Below, piece after piece: positions 34,031-46,844 of a stretch of DNA of 64,000 nucleotides. The stretch lies in contig JAODTK010005555.1 in assembly GCA_026419785.1 (NCBI GenBank), forward strand, positions 124,001 to 188,000, written 5' to 3'. This DNA comes from Sclerodactyla briareus. Taxonomy: Eukaryota; Echinodermata; Holothuroidea; Dendrochirotida; Sclerodactylidae. The notes beneath the pieces are model-generated. The model searched no databases and had not been told where the DNA came from. It saw only the letters and a program-made list of their open reading frames with translations. How positions within the stretch are numbered: position 1 is the first letter of the stretch; every line of letters begins with the position of its first letter. Position numbers and translations under genes: made by a program.

Positions 34031-34896
34031 TTTTTTTGTTGGGGCAAATCAAGAACTTTTATGGGACAAGAAATGAGATGGCCGACAAAAAGTTGTAACG
34101 CTCAGAGATATTGCGCAATCGGATTAGGGGGCCTGGAGAGCTGTGCATATTCTGAAACCTGCCACGATGCCGCTCAGTACAATAAATGCACTCTTTGAGA
34201 AAACACACAATATGTCGAGAGCACTAGCGGTGAAACGAAAAGGCCCTACGAACGGCGCAGGCAAATTGCCTTTAGAACAATCAGGAAACTTTGTGGAATT
34301 TTCAATAACGGATTACGATATGAGTAGATTGGTAGTTATAGAGGCATACGACGAGCTAGTGACGGTTTGAAGGTTATAATTAGTAATTAGAAAACATGAC
34401 ATTGATATGAGATTACGAGAGCTAGCCATAACGGTAACTTTTATATCGTCACGATAACAATAGCAACTTAAAGCCTAGCCCGTAGCTTGGGGTTGTTGTA
34501 ACAAACAAAACGTCGATTTCTCGTAAACTTTTTTTTAGCTCCAGTCTTGCGTCAATTATTCAGTCTTGGACTGACCTAAATCGTAAGAGTTGTCTAGCTA
34601 ATACAAATCTGGAGGAAGCATGTGTTTTCTCCCCTTAGCAAAGCGTAGGGCGTCGTAAGTTAAATATGAATCCGGTTGTGTGATCGTTTGAGTGACGTTA
34701 AGTTAGGCCGAGCCTAGGCCGCAGGCGAACCGAGGGAAGTTTCTGGCCTGGATCTCTGTTATTGACCCGGGTATTGGCTATGCTTCTAATGTCTAAAAAT
34801 GTGATTTCACCCGGACCAATTGGAGTCGTCCTTGAATTGGCTAGCGCATTCAAATCGTTATGAAATGAATGTGTTATCGACCAAGTGTACGTACGG
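34031..34896. other. Non-coding stretch before the tandem duplication
   Basis: Two open frames (34,143-34,370 plus, 75 codons; 34,970-34,698 minus, 90 codons) have ordinary composition but no recognisable motif. They might be element-derived. Confidence 0.35.
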
Positions 34897-37344
34897 CGGC
34901 TAATAGCAGGGAATCTAGCATTATTGAGTGGTGTCGGTAAATAATAGGGAATGCTCGCTTTCCGGCTCAATAGGGCCTCATCTAACGTTCTAATGAGAAA
35001 GGTAGGTATGATAAACTGAACATCTATTTTGGTGTTATTGGAACTATTCTACATTCCATTAAAATTGATAGGCATATCTTAAAATTGTTTGTACATTTGA
35101 CTCGTGGACTGTTGATGTGTGAAGGTTACTGCCGGGCATAGGGCCTAAGGACTTAGTTAGGCCTACCCTAGACTAGAGCATCAGCTGAAAATATATGAGG
35201 CCTACCACCTATCCACCATGCACAAAACAAGTATGCAAACATTTCAACTTTACACATACTATGCCATGCAATGGTTCATAAGACTTTAGATCGTTCCCAG
35301 AGGACTGTGAAATCAACCTCAGAAGAGAAATTTAGTTCTTAAATTAGAAAAAACACCACATATCTACCACGGTTATGTTGGCGTGACGTGGTATCAAAAA
35401 TGAATAACTTGAATGAATGGTGATGTGAGTCTTCTGGTGTAAAAATATGATTCCATTTCCTTTAAAAAATTCTATATGCTCTAGTCATAGTAGCCCTACA
35501 GTAAGGTCAGTGACCACTGTGATTTCAACATGAAATATGGAGAATTGCATTTTGTTGTGTGCATGCTTAGTAGCCAGTTGATGTCAGGTAATGGATCAGT
35601 ACTAACAATCCACAGATCTTCGGGATTTATGCCATTATCATGTTGCTGAATGACGCGGCAGGCAGTGCCACGACATCCTGGAGAGTATGTATAGGGATAG
35701 GTTAGGGTACTGGGGAGGGGGTCCGGTTTTGGTATATGTTTGGTAGGGGGTCTGTGGAAGAGTTATGAGTAACCATGTACGTAATCGATTGTGCAAAACA
35801 CGGCATTCATGTGAGGGTATGCCTTCTCTGTTAACCATGAGGCAGACGGACAATAACAGCCCAGCTCCACCCCTAGTCACATACAATTTTTTTTTATCTA
35901 TGACTTCCTCCAGCGGATTTTAAAGTATGTAATGGGATACTGCATAATGTGCATTCAATGCACTGATACTAAACAGAGGAACAAGTCATGAATGAGCACA
36001 ATTGATTGCAGTAATGTAGATGGCATAGTGATATTAATATGGGATTTATGGGAGTGACTGTCATAGATGCAGCAGTGACAATTTAACAACCACTTCCCCA
36101 TAACAATCTTCAAACAGCAAGCCCTCGCCAACCAATATTCTTGTTGCAGTGGCACGTTATGTTATATGATAAAATATACAATTTAGTTCTGTATGACAGA
36201 ATTATGATCGGTAGGACATGCCGGGAGTAGAAAAGAGTGTATAAGAAGTTGAAATTAATGAGAAAGTTACCCTGTCACAGAATCATACTTATCCAGGCGA
36301 AGGTATTAAAACAAATTCCACGGGGAGGACTTTGATATAAAACCAGAGACATATATCTGTTAGTTTTCAAAATTAGCGATAGCTGTCGTAATGCTTTTTG
36401 TGTGATGCAATGCCTCATAACATTACCCATGAGCCCCCCCATGAGAGCTACAATCCCCAAGTGTTGAACAAAAACTTCACAATTGATTGCTGAGCTTGGA
36501 CGATCAATTTGGCTGGAGGCTACTATGCAACAGAGCCCCCCCCCACCTTCACAGAGAGAAACCCACCCCACCCTTCCCCCGTTTTCAAGGGGGAACTGTT
36601 CTTAGAACACGGATTGACAGCGGACACAATATTGTTTTGTGATACATGCAGTTTTGTTCCAACTACTTCTGGATGTTTAGTTGTGTTAGCCCAGGCATAG
36701 TTGTGTTATGCTAGCCACAACCATGAAATGATCATCCCAACTTTTCTGTTCAGCAATGTTGTGCAAGGCCTAGCCTTACCTCAATTTAAAGTTGGGACAC
36801 AATGAACATTGTTGGTTCAAACAGCACTTCCCTGTGGACAAGTTCTATTTTCTCAAGCATACTGCGAATTGTGCATGTTACACGTTCCATGCAAGGGGGA
36901 GATGGAACTGCAGGAGTACCGCTTCCTCGTAGTTTTTAAAGCTATCAGCTTTCCATGTGCTATGCACATCATGGCAGATGCCTTTACTCTGCGGCATTGC
37001 ATTCCAATTTGTCCATATTTAACTTGGAAGAAAAAATCTAAGAGAGGGCGTGTTTCTCATAGACCACGTGATCAAACTCCAATACTGCTGTACTTTGGCG
37101 TCAATAGCGAAAGGAAATAGAGGGCGCTACGTTTCCTGCTGCGTGTGTAGGTGAGATTTCATGCGTACGAATTGGGATTGTTACAAACTGGTCGCGTTAC
37201 GCAGACTATGATCTAATCCAACAGAGGGCGCTGCTAGGCCGTTCCACGTGATCGTGACAAGAGCGTACACTCCCGCCTACACAGTGGATAGCAGTTTCCA
37301 GTCCCGTAGTTGTAATGGCCCTTGAGCAATCTCCCATAAATCTA

Positions 37345-38005
37345 CCAATCGCCGAGCCCTAACGTAGGATACGCGCATCTGTTACCACAGAGGCGTTCAA
37401 AATTGCCCGGAGCGAGCTCCTTGCGCGTATTCCTGATGGTGCGGAATTAGTACAGAAACTAACGCAATTGATATTGGGTTTTAACGCGCGCGTATGATGA
37501 GCGGACAACACGAAGTTGAAAGAGTTGGTGTGTGGTGTAGGCTCTTCCTTGAACGCGCGCGTGACGAACAGTCCCCAATCTATAGTTCCTAATTATGATC
37601 TATGACGCCGTAGCCCAGCGATAAGATACGTGCGTCGCTTACTCCAGAAGCGCGTTCAAAGATTGGCCCGCAGCGAGATATTGTGCGTGCTCCGATGAGC
37701 GGAATTATGTACACAATGATGATGGTTTATACGCGCGCGTATGTGAGCAGTTAACTATGGAGCATTATTTAACGGGAGAGGCAACGCGATCAATAGATTG
37801 TAGCAATTTGAAATGTCCCCCACTCCCGGAATGACACGCGATCACCTTCGAGTGCGTTAAAATGTGTGACCATCTACGGTATGAACTACTCTACCGGGTA
37901 CACACTGACGCAGAATTTTCCCCTGGACACGGACTGACTTGCGGATTACATTTTCGTGCGTTTAAATTGTTGATCAACTACGGTCTGTGTTACTCTTTCG
38001 GGGAC
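37345..38005 (+). repeat. CG-rich repeat units, cluster 2
   Basis: Two tandem units of about 240 and 160 bp begin at GATACGCGCAT and GATACGTGCGT, each with GCGTTCAAA, GCCCG..GCGAG and CGCGCGCGTA. A GAGGCAACGCG..GGGACATTTTCAGGTG unit of about 240 bp ends at the LINE 3' end. All are related to 31.5-33.0 kb. Confidence 0.7.
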
Positions 38006-38610
38006 ATTTTCAGGTGCGCGTCTGAAGGTAGTGTCGTAGGTGAGTCTCGTCTATCCGACATGCTCAGTGATCAAGTTCCGCCACGTATCACGACTTGCGC
38101 AAGGTTATTGCTCCTCGAAACTGTTAATGTTAATGTTGATGTCCTGGAATTGCGATTTGATTTTTCCGAGCAAAAGTAGGCACAGGTCTCCCAACTGACT
38201 TAGTGGTTATGTCTAAATGCTTCTTATCTTAGAGCGAATCTTCGGCTGGAGCTCTCCTGAAGTTCGCGACGTGAACCAAACAATCCAAAACGTCTATGTG
38301 CCTACTACGGAAGCAAGGGATTGATGTGTACATCATAGAGTTCGTCGTTTGGTATCCAATTGTTATTGGTCCATCTGTTGTTGAGAACATTGCGGGTGTA
38401 TTCTTTGGAAATGGTCAATTTTGTGATCAAGATTCTTCGTTGTAACCCACAGTTCGCAATGATACAGAAAAAAATACCTTTATCAGGGCATCGAAAATCC
38501 GGAGTTTGGTGTACTCTTCGTATGCTCTTGAAACTTCTTAAGGTTGATAGCGTTGTTGGTTATACGTCGAAGACAATGCAAAATCGCGAGTAATGTATTT
38601 TAACCCCACG
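38006..38610 (-). mobile_element. LINE ORF2 C-terminal fragment, copy 3
   Basis: The reverse complement carries TKLRIFDALI-like and CELWVTTKNLDHKIDHFQRI pieces, then a DELYD-like piece and GEL/RAPA stretches, the same region as the 31.8-32.5 kb copy. It is bounded on both sides by the GAGGCAACGCG unit in direct orientation (37.77-38.00 and 38.65-38.92 kb). Truncated at both ends. Confidence 0.65.
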
Positions 38611-38644
38611 TCAGTCAGCATCAAGGCATGGAGGATTATATTAA

Positions 38645-38925
38645 GTGGAGAGGCAACGCGCTCAAGATATTGTAGCAATTTGAAAAATGTTCCCCACTCG
38701 GACTGACACGCGGATACCGCGAGTGCGTTAAGTGTCTGACCATCTCGGTATGAGCTACTCTACCGGGGACCAATTGACGCAGAATTTTCACCTGGAAACG
38801 AATGACCCGCGGATTACACTTTTGTGCGTTAAATTGTTTTTGATCCAATTACGGTCTGTGTTAACTCTTGGGGACATTTTCAGGTTGAGCCGTCTGAAGA
38901 CAATGGAAAAATGCGCGTACTGCCA
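38645..38925 (+). repeat. GAGGCAACGCG unit, second direct copy
   Basis: About 275 bp, sharing ACTCTACCGGG, TGACGCAGAATTTTC, GCGGATTACA and ACGGTCTGTGTTA with the unit at 37.77-38.00 kb, with about 15-20 percent visible divergence. Confidence 0.75.
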
Positions 38926-39835
38926 TTGAAACACCGGGTCAGCCCAGCATAGGGGCCGTTAGCGTTGGATTGCCGGGCCTAGGGCATAGGCGTTAGCGTT
39001 GGATTGCCTGGGCCTAGAGTTAACCACTAAGTCGTAATCTATGTTTGTGTGTGGGTAGGCTATTTTGACGCGCGCGTGCCGAACAGTCCGCACTTAGTCT
39101 TAATATGCTATATGAATAAAGTATAATAAACTGCTAGGAGGTGCCACATGTTCGTTTTCTAGTTCCTAATTATGCTCTATGCAACAATAAACTTCATACA
39201 CCTGTTAAATCGTCATGCCGACCCACCGGCTTTACACCGGCAATAACCCGGTTATGCAAGGTCAGCTGACCTGATTCCGCCAATCAGAGGGGGGTAGCAC
39301 GGCAAGTATAGGAAGCATGAGAGATACGGGGGAAAGGTTAAACCAGCTATTAAGGCTATCGTGATTCAACTATTATTCAGCCCTACGTGAAATACATGAT
39401 TTTGGAGTGTATCAAAAAAATTTATAGGATTCCTATAGTAGCAATATAGTGTGCGCCACAAAGACACATAAGAGTGTTATTAGTTGAAACTTTCAACCCT
39501 CCCTTCCGTCTCATAAACACCCCGAAGTGATAGTGTATGCTGGCATCACGATTGCAATAACCCACTGCACTTAAATCTCCAAACATCGTGTACATGCGCC
39601 TCAAATTCACCTGACGCAATACTTTGTAAACATTGATATTTTCTCTTAACCCGCATTGCTTGCCAGTTCATCAATGCCATCTGCCCAGTTCCGGTGTGTG
39701 ATCACACATCTGCGTCTCGCTCACTGCACCCATTGACGGTTTGCAAGAACGTTCCGGAGGCTATCAAAGAACAGATGAAATCCTTTAACAGTTCAATGTT
39801 TATCAGTTTCCGTTCGATCAACTTATTGTAAGTAC

Positions 39836-42800
39836 AACTGGCTATAATAGCAGGGAAATGATAGCATTTTGATTGGTGGTGTCCGGCTCAATATAGGGAT
39901 TGCTCGCTTTCGGCTCAATAGGCATCATCTAAAGTCTAATGATAAAGGTAGTTATGATAAACTGAACATCTATTTGGTGATATTGGAATTATCTCTACAT
40001 TCCATTTAAAATTTGATCGAATATTAAGTAAATGTTTGTACATTGGACCTCTGTGGAACTGTGAAAGTACTGCCGGTCCTAGGGCCAAGACTTAGTTAGG
40101 CCTAACAGAGACTAGGATCAGCCTGAAATATATGGGCCTACCACTATTCCACCATGCACAAAAAAAGTATTGCAAATTTCAACTTTCCACATACTATGCC
40201 ATTGCAATGGTTCATAAGAACTTAGATCGTCCCCGGGACTGTGAATCAACCTCAGACGAGAAATTTGTTCTTAAATTTAGAAACACCACATATCTTACAC
40301 GGTTATGTTGGCGTGAGTGTATCAAAAAAGAATAAACTCGCTGAAAGGGTGCTGTGAGTCTGTGTAAACAATATTATTCCATTGCTTTAAAAATTTCTAT
40401 ATGCTCAGTCATAGTAGACTACAGCAAGGTCAGTGACCACTGTGATTGCAACATGAAATATGGAGAATTGCATTTTGTTGTGTGCATGCTTAGTAGCCAG
40501 TTGATGTCAGGTAATGGATCAGTACTAACAATCCACAGATCTTCGGGATTTATGCCATTATCATGTTGCTGAATGACGCGGCAGGCAGTGCCACGACATC
40601 CTGGAGAGTATGTATAGGGATAGGTTAGGGTACTGGGGAGGGGGTCCGGTTTTGGTATATGTTTGGTAGGGGGTCTGTGGAAGAGTTATGAGTAACCATG
40701 TACGTAATCGATTGTGCAAAACACGGCATTCATGTGAGGGTATGCCTTCTCTGTTAACCATGAGGCAGACGGACAATAACAGCCCAGCTCCACCCCTAGT
40801 CACATACAATTTTTTTTTATCTATGACTTCCTCCAGCGGATTTTAAAGTATGTAATGGGATACTGCATAATGTGCATTCAATGCACTGATACTAAACAGA
40901 GGAACAAGTCATGAATGAGCACAATTGATTGCAGTAATGTAGATGGCATAGTGATATTAATATGGGATTTATGGGAGTGACTGTCATAGATGCAGCAGTG
41001 ACAATTTAACAACCACTTCCCCATAACAATCTTCAAACAGCAAGCCCTCGCCAACCAATATTCTTGTTGCAGTGGCACGTTATGTTATATGATAAAATAT
41101 ACAATTTAGTTCTGTATGACAGAATTATGATCGGTAGGACATGCCGGGAGTAGAAAAGAGTGTATAAGAAGTTGAAATTAATGAGAAAGTTACCCTGTCA
41201 CAGAATCATACTTATCCAGGCGAAGGTATTAAAACAAATTCCACGGGGAGGACTTTGATATAAAACCAGAGACATATATCTGTTAGTTTTCAAAATTAGC
41301 GATAGCTGTCGTAATGCTTTTTGTGTGATGCAATGCCTCATAACATTACCCATGAGCCCCCCCATGAGAGCTACAATCCCCAAGTGTTGAACAAAAACTT
41401 CACAATTGATTGCTGAGCTTGGACGATCAATTTGGCTGGAGGCTACTATGCAACAGAGCCCCCCCCCACCTTCACAGAGAGAAACCCACCCCACCCTTCC
41501 CCCGTTTTCAAGGGGGAACTGTTCTTAGAACACGGATTGACAGCGGACACAATATTGTTTTGTGATACATGCAGTTTTGTTCCAACTACTTCTGGATGTT
41601 TAGTTGTGTTAGCCCAGGCATAGTTGTGTTATGCTAGCCACAACCATGAAATGATCATCCCAACTTTTCTGTTCAGCAATGTTGTGCAAGGCCTAGCCTT
41701 ACCTCAATTTAAAGTTGGGACACAATGAACATTGTTGGTTCAAACAGCACTTCCCTGTGGACAAGTTCTATTTTCTCAAGCATACTGCGAATTGTGCATG
41801 TTACACGTTCCATGCAAGGGGGAGATGGAACTGCAGGAGTACCGCTTCCTCGTAGTTTTTAAAGCTATCAGCTTTCCATGTGCTATGCACATCATGGCAG
41901 ATGCCTTTACTCTGCGGCATTGCATTCCAATTTGTCCATATTTAACTTGGAAGAAAAAATCTAAGAGAGGGCGTGTTTCTCATAGACCACGTGATCAAAC
42001 TCCAATACTGCTGTACTTTGGCGTCAATAGCGAAAGGAAATAGAGGGCGCTACGTTTCCTGCTGCGTGTGTAGGTGAGATTTCATGCGTACGAATTGGGA
42101 TTGTTACAAACTGGTCGCGTTACGCAGACTATGATCTAATCCAACAGAGGGCGCTGCTAGGCCGTTCCACGTGATCGTGACAAGAGCGTACACTCCCGCC
42201 TACACAGTGGATAGCAGTTTCCAGTCCCGTAGTTGTAATGGCCCTTGAGCAATCTCCCATAAATCTACCAATCGCCGAGCCCTAACGTAGGATACGCGCA
42301 TCTGTTACCACAGAGGCGTTCAAAATTGCCCGGAGCGAGCTCCTTGCGCGTATTCCTGATGGTGCGGAATTAGTACAGAAACTAACGCAATTGATATTGG
42401 GTTTTAACGCGCGCGTATGATGAGCGGACAACACGAAGTTGAAAGAGTTGGTGTGTGGTGTAGGCTCTTCCTTGAACGCGCGCGTGACGAACAGTCCCCA
42501 ATCTATAGTTCCTAATTATGATCTATGACGCCGTAGCCCAGCGATAAGATACGTGCGTCGCTTACTCCAGAAGCGCGTTCAAAGATTGGCCCGCAGCGAG
42601 ATATTGTGCGTGCTCCGATGAGCGGAATTATGTACACAATGATGATGGTTTTATACGCGCGCGTATGTGAGCAGTTAACTATGGAGCATTATTTAACGGG
42701 AGAGGCAACGCGATCAATAGATTGTAGCAATTTGAAAATGTCCCCCACTCCCGGAATGACACGCGATCACCTTCGAGTGCGTTAAAATGTGTGACCATCT

Positions 42801-44765
42801 ACGGTATGAACTACTCTACCGGGTACACACTGACGCAGAATTTTCCCCTGGACACGGACTGACTTGCGGATTACATTTTCGTGCGTTAAATTGTTGATCA
42901 ACTACGGTCTGTGTTACTCTTTCGGGGACATTTTCAGGTGCGCGTCTGAAGGTAGTGTCGTAGGTGAGTCTCGTCTATCCGACATGCTCAGTGATCAAGT
43001 TCCGCCACGTATCACGACTTGCGCAAGGTTATTGCTCCTCGAAACTGTTAATGTTAATGTTGATGTCCTGGAATTGCGATTTGATTTTTCCGAGCAAAAG
43101 TAGGCACAGGTCTCCCAACTGACTTAGTGGTTATGTCTAAATGCTTCTTATCTTAGAGCGAATCTTCGGCTGGAGCTCTCCTGAAGTTCGCGACGTGAAC
43201 CAAACAATCCAAAACGTCTATGTGCCTACTACGGAAGCAAGGGATTGATGTGTACATCATAGAGTTCGTCGTTTGGTATCCAATTGTTATTGGTCCATCT
43301 GTTGTTGAGAACATTGCGGGTGTATTCTTTGGAAATGGTCAATTTTGTGATCAAGATTCTTCGTTGTAACCCACAGTTCGCAATGATACAGAAAAAAATA
43401 CCTTTATCAGGGCATCGAAAATCCGGAGTTTGGTGTACTCTTCGTATGCTCTTGAAACTTCTTAAGGTTGATAGCGTTGTTGGTTATACGTCGAAGACAA
43501 TGCAAAATCGCGAGTAATGTATTTTAACCCCACGTCAGTCAGCATCAAGGCATGGAGGATTATATTAAGTGGAGAGGCAACGCGCTCAAGATATTGTAGC
43601 AATTTGAAAAATGTTCCCCACTCGGACTGACACGCGGATACCGCGAGTGCGTTAAGTGTCTGACCATCTCGGTATGAGCTACTCTACCGGGGACCAATTG
43701 ACGCAGAATTTTCACCTGGAAACGAATGACCCGCGGATTACACTTTTGTGCGTTAAATTGTTTTTGATCCAATTACGGTCTGTGTTAACTCTTGGGGACA
43801 TTTTCAGGTTGAGCCGTCTGAAGACAATGGAAAAATGCGCGTACTGCCATTGAAACACCGGGTCAGCCCAGCATAGGGGCCGTTAGCGTTGGATTGCCGG
43901 GCCTAGGGCATAGGCGTTAGCGTTGGATTGCCTGGGCCTAGAGTTAACCACTAAGTCGTAATCTATGTTTGTGTGTGGGTAGGCTATTTTGACGCGCGCG
44001 TGCCGAACAGTCCGCACTTAGTCTTAATATGCTATATGAATAAAGTATAATAAACTGCTAGGAGGTGCCACATGTTCGTTTTCTAGTTCCTAATTATGCT
44101 CTATGCAACAATAAACTTCATACACCTGTTAAATCGTCATGCCGACCCACCGGCTTTACACCGGCAATAACCCGGTTATGCAAGGTCAGCTGACCTGATT
44201 CCGCCAATAGAGGGGGTATTCACTGGCAAAAGTATAGGAAGCATGAGGAGAACGGGTCGAGGAAAGGTTACACCGAGCTTTTATAAGGATCTTATCAACT
44301 ATTCATTCAGCTACGTGAAACCCTGTTCTGGAGTGTATCAAACAATAGTTAGGATTCCCTCTAGCAATATAGGTGGCGCCACAAGGACCAATAAGGAGTG
44401 TAATTAGTTTGCGACTTCTCACCCGTCCCTTCACGTCTCATAAACACCCCCGAAAGATGCATCGGTATGCTGGCATCACGATGCAATAACCTGCACTTTA
44501 CATCTCCAAACATCTTGTACAGCGCCCTCAAATCACCTTGAGCAATACTTTGTAAACATTGCTGTTCTCTTACCGCATTTGCTTGCCAGTTCATCACTGC
44601 CCTCTCACGTCGGTGTGTGATCACACATCTGCTCTCGCCCACTGCAACAATTGCCCGTTCTTTGCAACGTTAACGTTCCGGAGCTATCAAAAACAGATTG
44701 AAATCCTTTACACAGTTCAATGTTACAGTTCCGTTCGATCAAACTATATTGTGAAGTACAACTTT
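39836..44765. repeat. 4.92 kb tandem duplication, copy 2
   Basis: Second copy, starting at GGCTATAATAGCAGGG and ending near TTGTGAAGTACAACTT, which matches the end of copy 1. It contains the second set of CG-rich units (42.27-42.92 and 43.57-43.85 kb) and a further LINE fragment. The inter-core junction (39,284-40,448) differs from the corresponding flanks by many indels. Confidence 0.95.
42930..43535 (-). mobile_element. LINE ORF2 C-terminal fragment, duplicate of copy 3
   Basis: Lies in the second copy of the tandem duplication and is the same as the 38.0-38.6 kb fragment. It is not an independent insertion. Confidence 0.65.
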
Positions 44766-45009
44766 CCACTCGACTGCCAATTAATTTCCATTTACTGAAT
44801 TCTGGTGTCAGCTGTAATACCGCCAAGGTTTCTTTTTTTCTGTTCTTTTTAATGATCCAGTTGGGTAAAAATGTAATGGAATCACAGATATTCCTTGCAC
44901 ACACAAAACGCAATCATCTAGTCTAGCCTTTGTTGTGTGTGGGTGTGTGTGGTGTGTGTTGGTGTGGTGTGTGTGGGACTGTGGTGCGTGTCCGTTCCGT
45001 TCGGAATCT

Positions 45010-45425
45010 CGAACCGAGAAAACTCGAAAACCCGCGTCAAGGACAGAGTTAATACGGGCATGTCCTTCGTCATATGGAGGAGACCACAGTATTTTGTCTA
45101 AGGGTAAGTCATGAAAGGTTCATGTAGGGCATCGTGAACGGTCGGAATCTTGTAATCGAGCAAAAATCGGGAACCCTAAAGAATGTGCGCAGATATGGTA
45201 TGTAGCTCGTCATTTGGAGTAGATGACCCGATTTGATGAATTGGGTCAATGTCACGAACGGTCATGTAGGGCCAATAACGTTTGGACTTTTGTGAACTGC
45301 GAAAACTTGGAGGCAGTAAATGGGACATAAGGTCATATTGGCGGTAGTTACAAGGGTGTATGGTACTCATCCCCTTTGTTTGGCTGCTGAGGTCACCAAA
45401 GGTAAATGAAAGACCAAAAACTGAA
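45010..45425 (+). repeat. Degenerate GGTCA-type repeat
   Basis: CGTGAACGGTC and CATGTAGGGC phrases recur about 135 bp apart, followed by GGTCACCAAAGGTAA. In style and half-unit length it resembles the 52.35-53.40 kb array, though the match is weak. Confidence 0.35.
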
Positions 45426-45476
45426 ATATTAAATCGACAATATCTCCAGAAGGCAAGGTTGCCAAGGTGGCTGTTT

Positions 45477-45617
45477 TGGGGGGGGGGTGGGGGGGGGGGG
45501 GGGGTAGTAGTAGTAAGTGGGTAAGGGTATTTTCAAACATAAAAAATAATTTTGTTGACGGTCAAAATTCAACATACAGCTGCTTCAGCCATTACTCCCC
45601 CCCCCCCCCCCCCCCCC
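45477..45617. repeat. Poly(G) and poly(C) blocks about 95 bp apart
   Basis: A G block of about 26 bases with one T interruption (45,477-45,503) is followed by a C block of about 21 bases (45,597-45,617). They are complementary and could pair; the G block could also form a quadruplex. Confidence 0.8.
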
Positions 45618-46459
45618 GTGACACCCACTCCTTAGCTGTCACTTCATTTCACGGAATGAAGACATACGTTTGGTTTTTGGCATGAATTATTTACATAAAC
45701 TTGGATATATCAATCATTATATTTTTTTGTGAGGAAGAGCTTTCCCCTTCAATTTCCTTAAGTTATTATGCTATTATTTGATCTGCTGTTGTTGTTTTGT
45801 TTTTTTTCGACCACTCTGTCCAATAATAGGCACACTGGGACAGCTGAACCTGGTATTATCCTATGGTTGTTATTATTGTATCGGTCCTGAAATCACTAGA
45901 CAAATATAACAGGCTGTTCGGCAGTCAATTACACATCAGACAGTACCAAGAATGTCCCAGCTTAAGAAACCAGGTGCGGGGTGGTATGTGTGGCAATCAC
46001 ATAAGGCCTACATCCCAGCACCGCTCCCCCAACCATCTCTTTCCATTCCATCCGCCCTTATCCCTACTTCCAACTCCAACTCTCACACGCACACATTAAT
46101 TTATGCACCTTAACCAACTTTTTGATTCCACAGATACAACATTGTGCATGTGGACATTAGCCGCCTTACTGACATCAGTTAAAAGGTTCCATCTGCGGAT
46201 AATTATTTCTTGCATACATGAACTGCGACTTTTTTGGGACCTAATCCAATCAGGACAGGACATACTGTCCTTCACTAGCAACATTACCTCATGTGTGCCT
46301 CCATACACCATCTGCGTAGTTCCCCGCTACTCTCCACTCTCCTGTTGGAAATTATCGTAAGGATTTGGGATTGACACATGTGATAAATTTATCCCTCCCC
46401 AATTACCAGACTCAATTGGAAAATGTCACACTGACAAGACCCACGTGGATCTGCAGGGC

Positions 46460-46835
46460 CTGTATTTGGCAAAACCAATCTCAGAGCGCTTCACAATCAT
46501 TACTACCCCTGCTCATTGGTAACTTTCACCCCCACACTATATAGTGCACAACCCCTGCTGTTCGCACCTGGCACACCTGAACAGGTAATGTCACCTCTTC
46601 GTGTCCCCCTTTGGGGGACTTTCCCATATGTGCAGCGCAACGCTATATGAGTTACCTCACAGGGTACCATTTACCACTGGGTGGAGTTAAGCAACTCGAG
46701 ATAAAGCAACCTTGCTCAAGGTACAAACAACGTAGACTCGAACACACAACCACTGGGTTACGAGCTCGACGCCTAAACCAAGAAGCCACCGACGCTCTCC
46801 AACTCAACCTGACGCCACCCACGTTTGTAGATCTT
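46460..46835 (-). mobile_element. tRNA-Thr-like SINE, family C
   Basis: The reverse complement starts GAGAGCGTCGGTGGCTTC, then TTGGTTTAGGCG (A-box-like), an anticodon loop CTCGTAA (CGT, Thr-like) and GTGTGTTCGAGTC (B-box). Its body contains GTGAAGCGCTCTGAGATTGG at the far end, a phrase also present in degenerate form in family B (AGCGCTTTGAGC). Families B and C therefore share a body with different heads. Confidence 0.65.
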
Positions 46836-46844
46836 CCGCTACGT

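Larger units (their letters stand above)
34897..39835. repeat. 4.92 kb tandem duplication, copy 1
   Basis: The segment from GGCTAATAGCAGGG recurs 4,923-4,925 bp further on. The core 35,527-39,283 is identical to 40,449-44,206 as far as read, except for three single-base indels in homopolymers (near 37,729, 37,815 and 37,960). The outer roughly 600 bp on each side match only with frequent indels. Inside are CG-rich units, a LINE tail and unremarkable sequence. Duplicated open frames (for example 35,886-35,638 minus, 36,809-37,120 plus) show no domains. Confidence 0.95.
44766..46455. other. Non-coding stretch with simple repeats
   Basis: A GT-rich run lies at 44,931-44,990, and G and C homopolymer blocks are listed separately. 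No supported gene. Confidence 0.45.

Noticed and set aside
37770-38925. LTR element with 250-275 bp terminal repeats
   Set aside because: The enclosed 600 bp is a LINE C-terminal fragment, and no LTR-element signals such as a primer-binding site or polypurine tract were seen.
35638-44300. Conserved duplicated proteins, because identical open frames occur in both 4.92 kb copies
   Set aside because: The identity reflects the duplication of the whole segment, not selection on the frames, and none has a domain.
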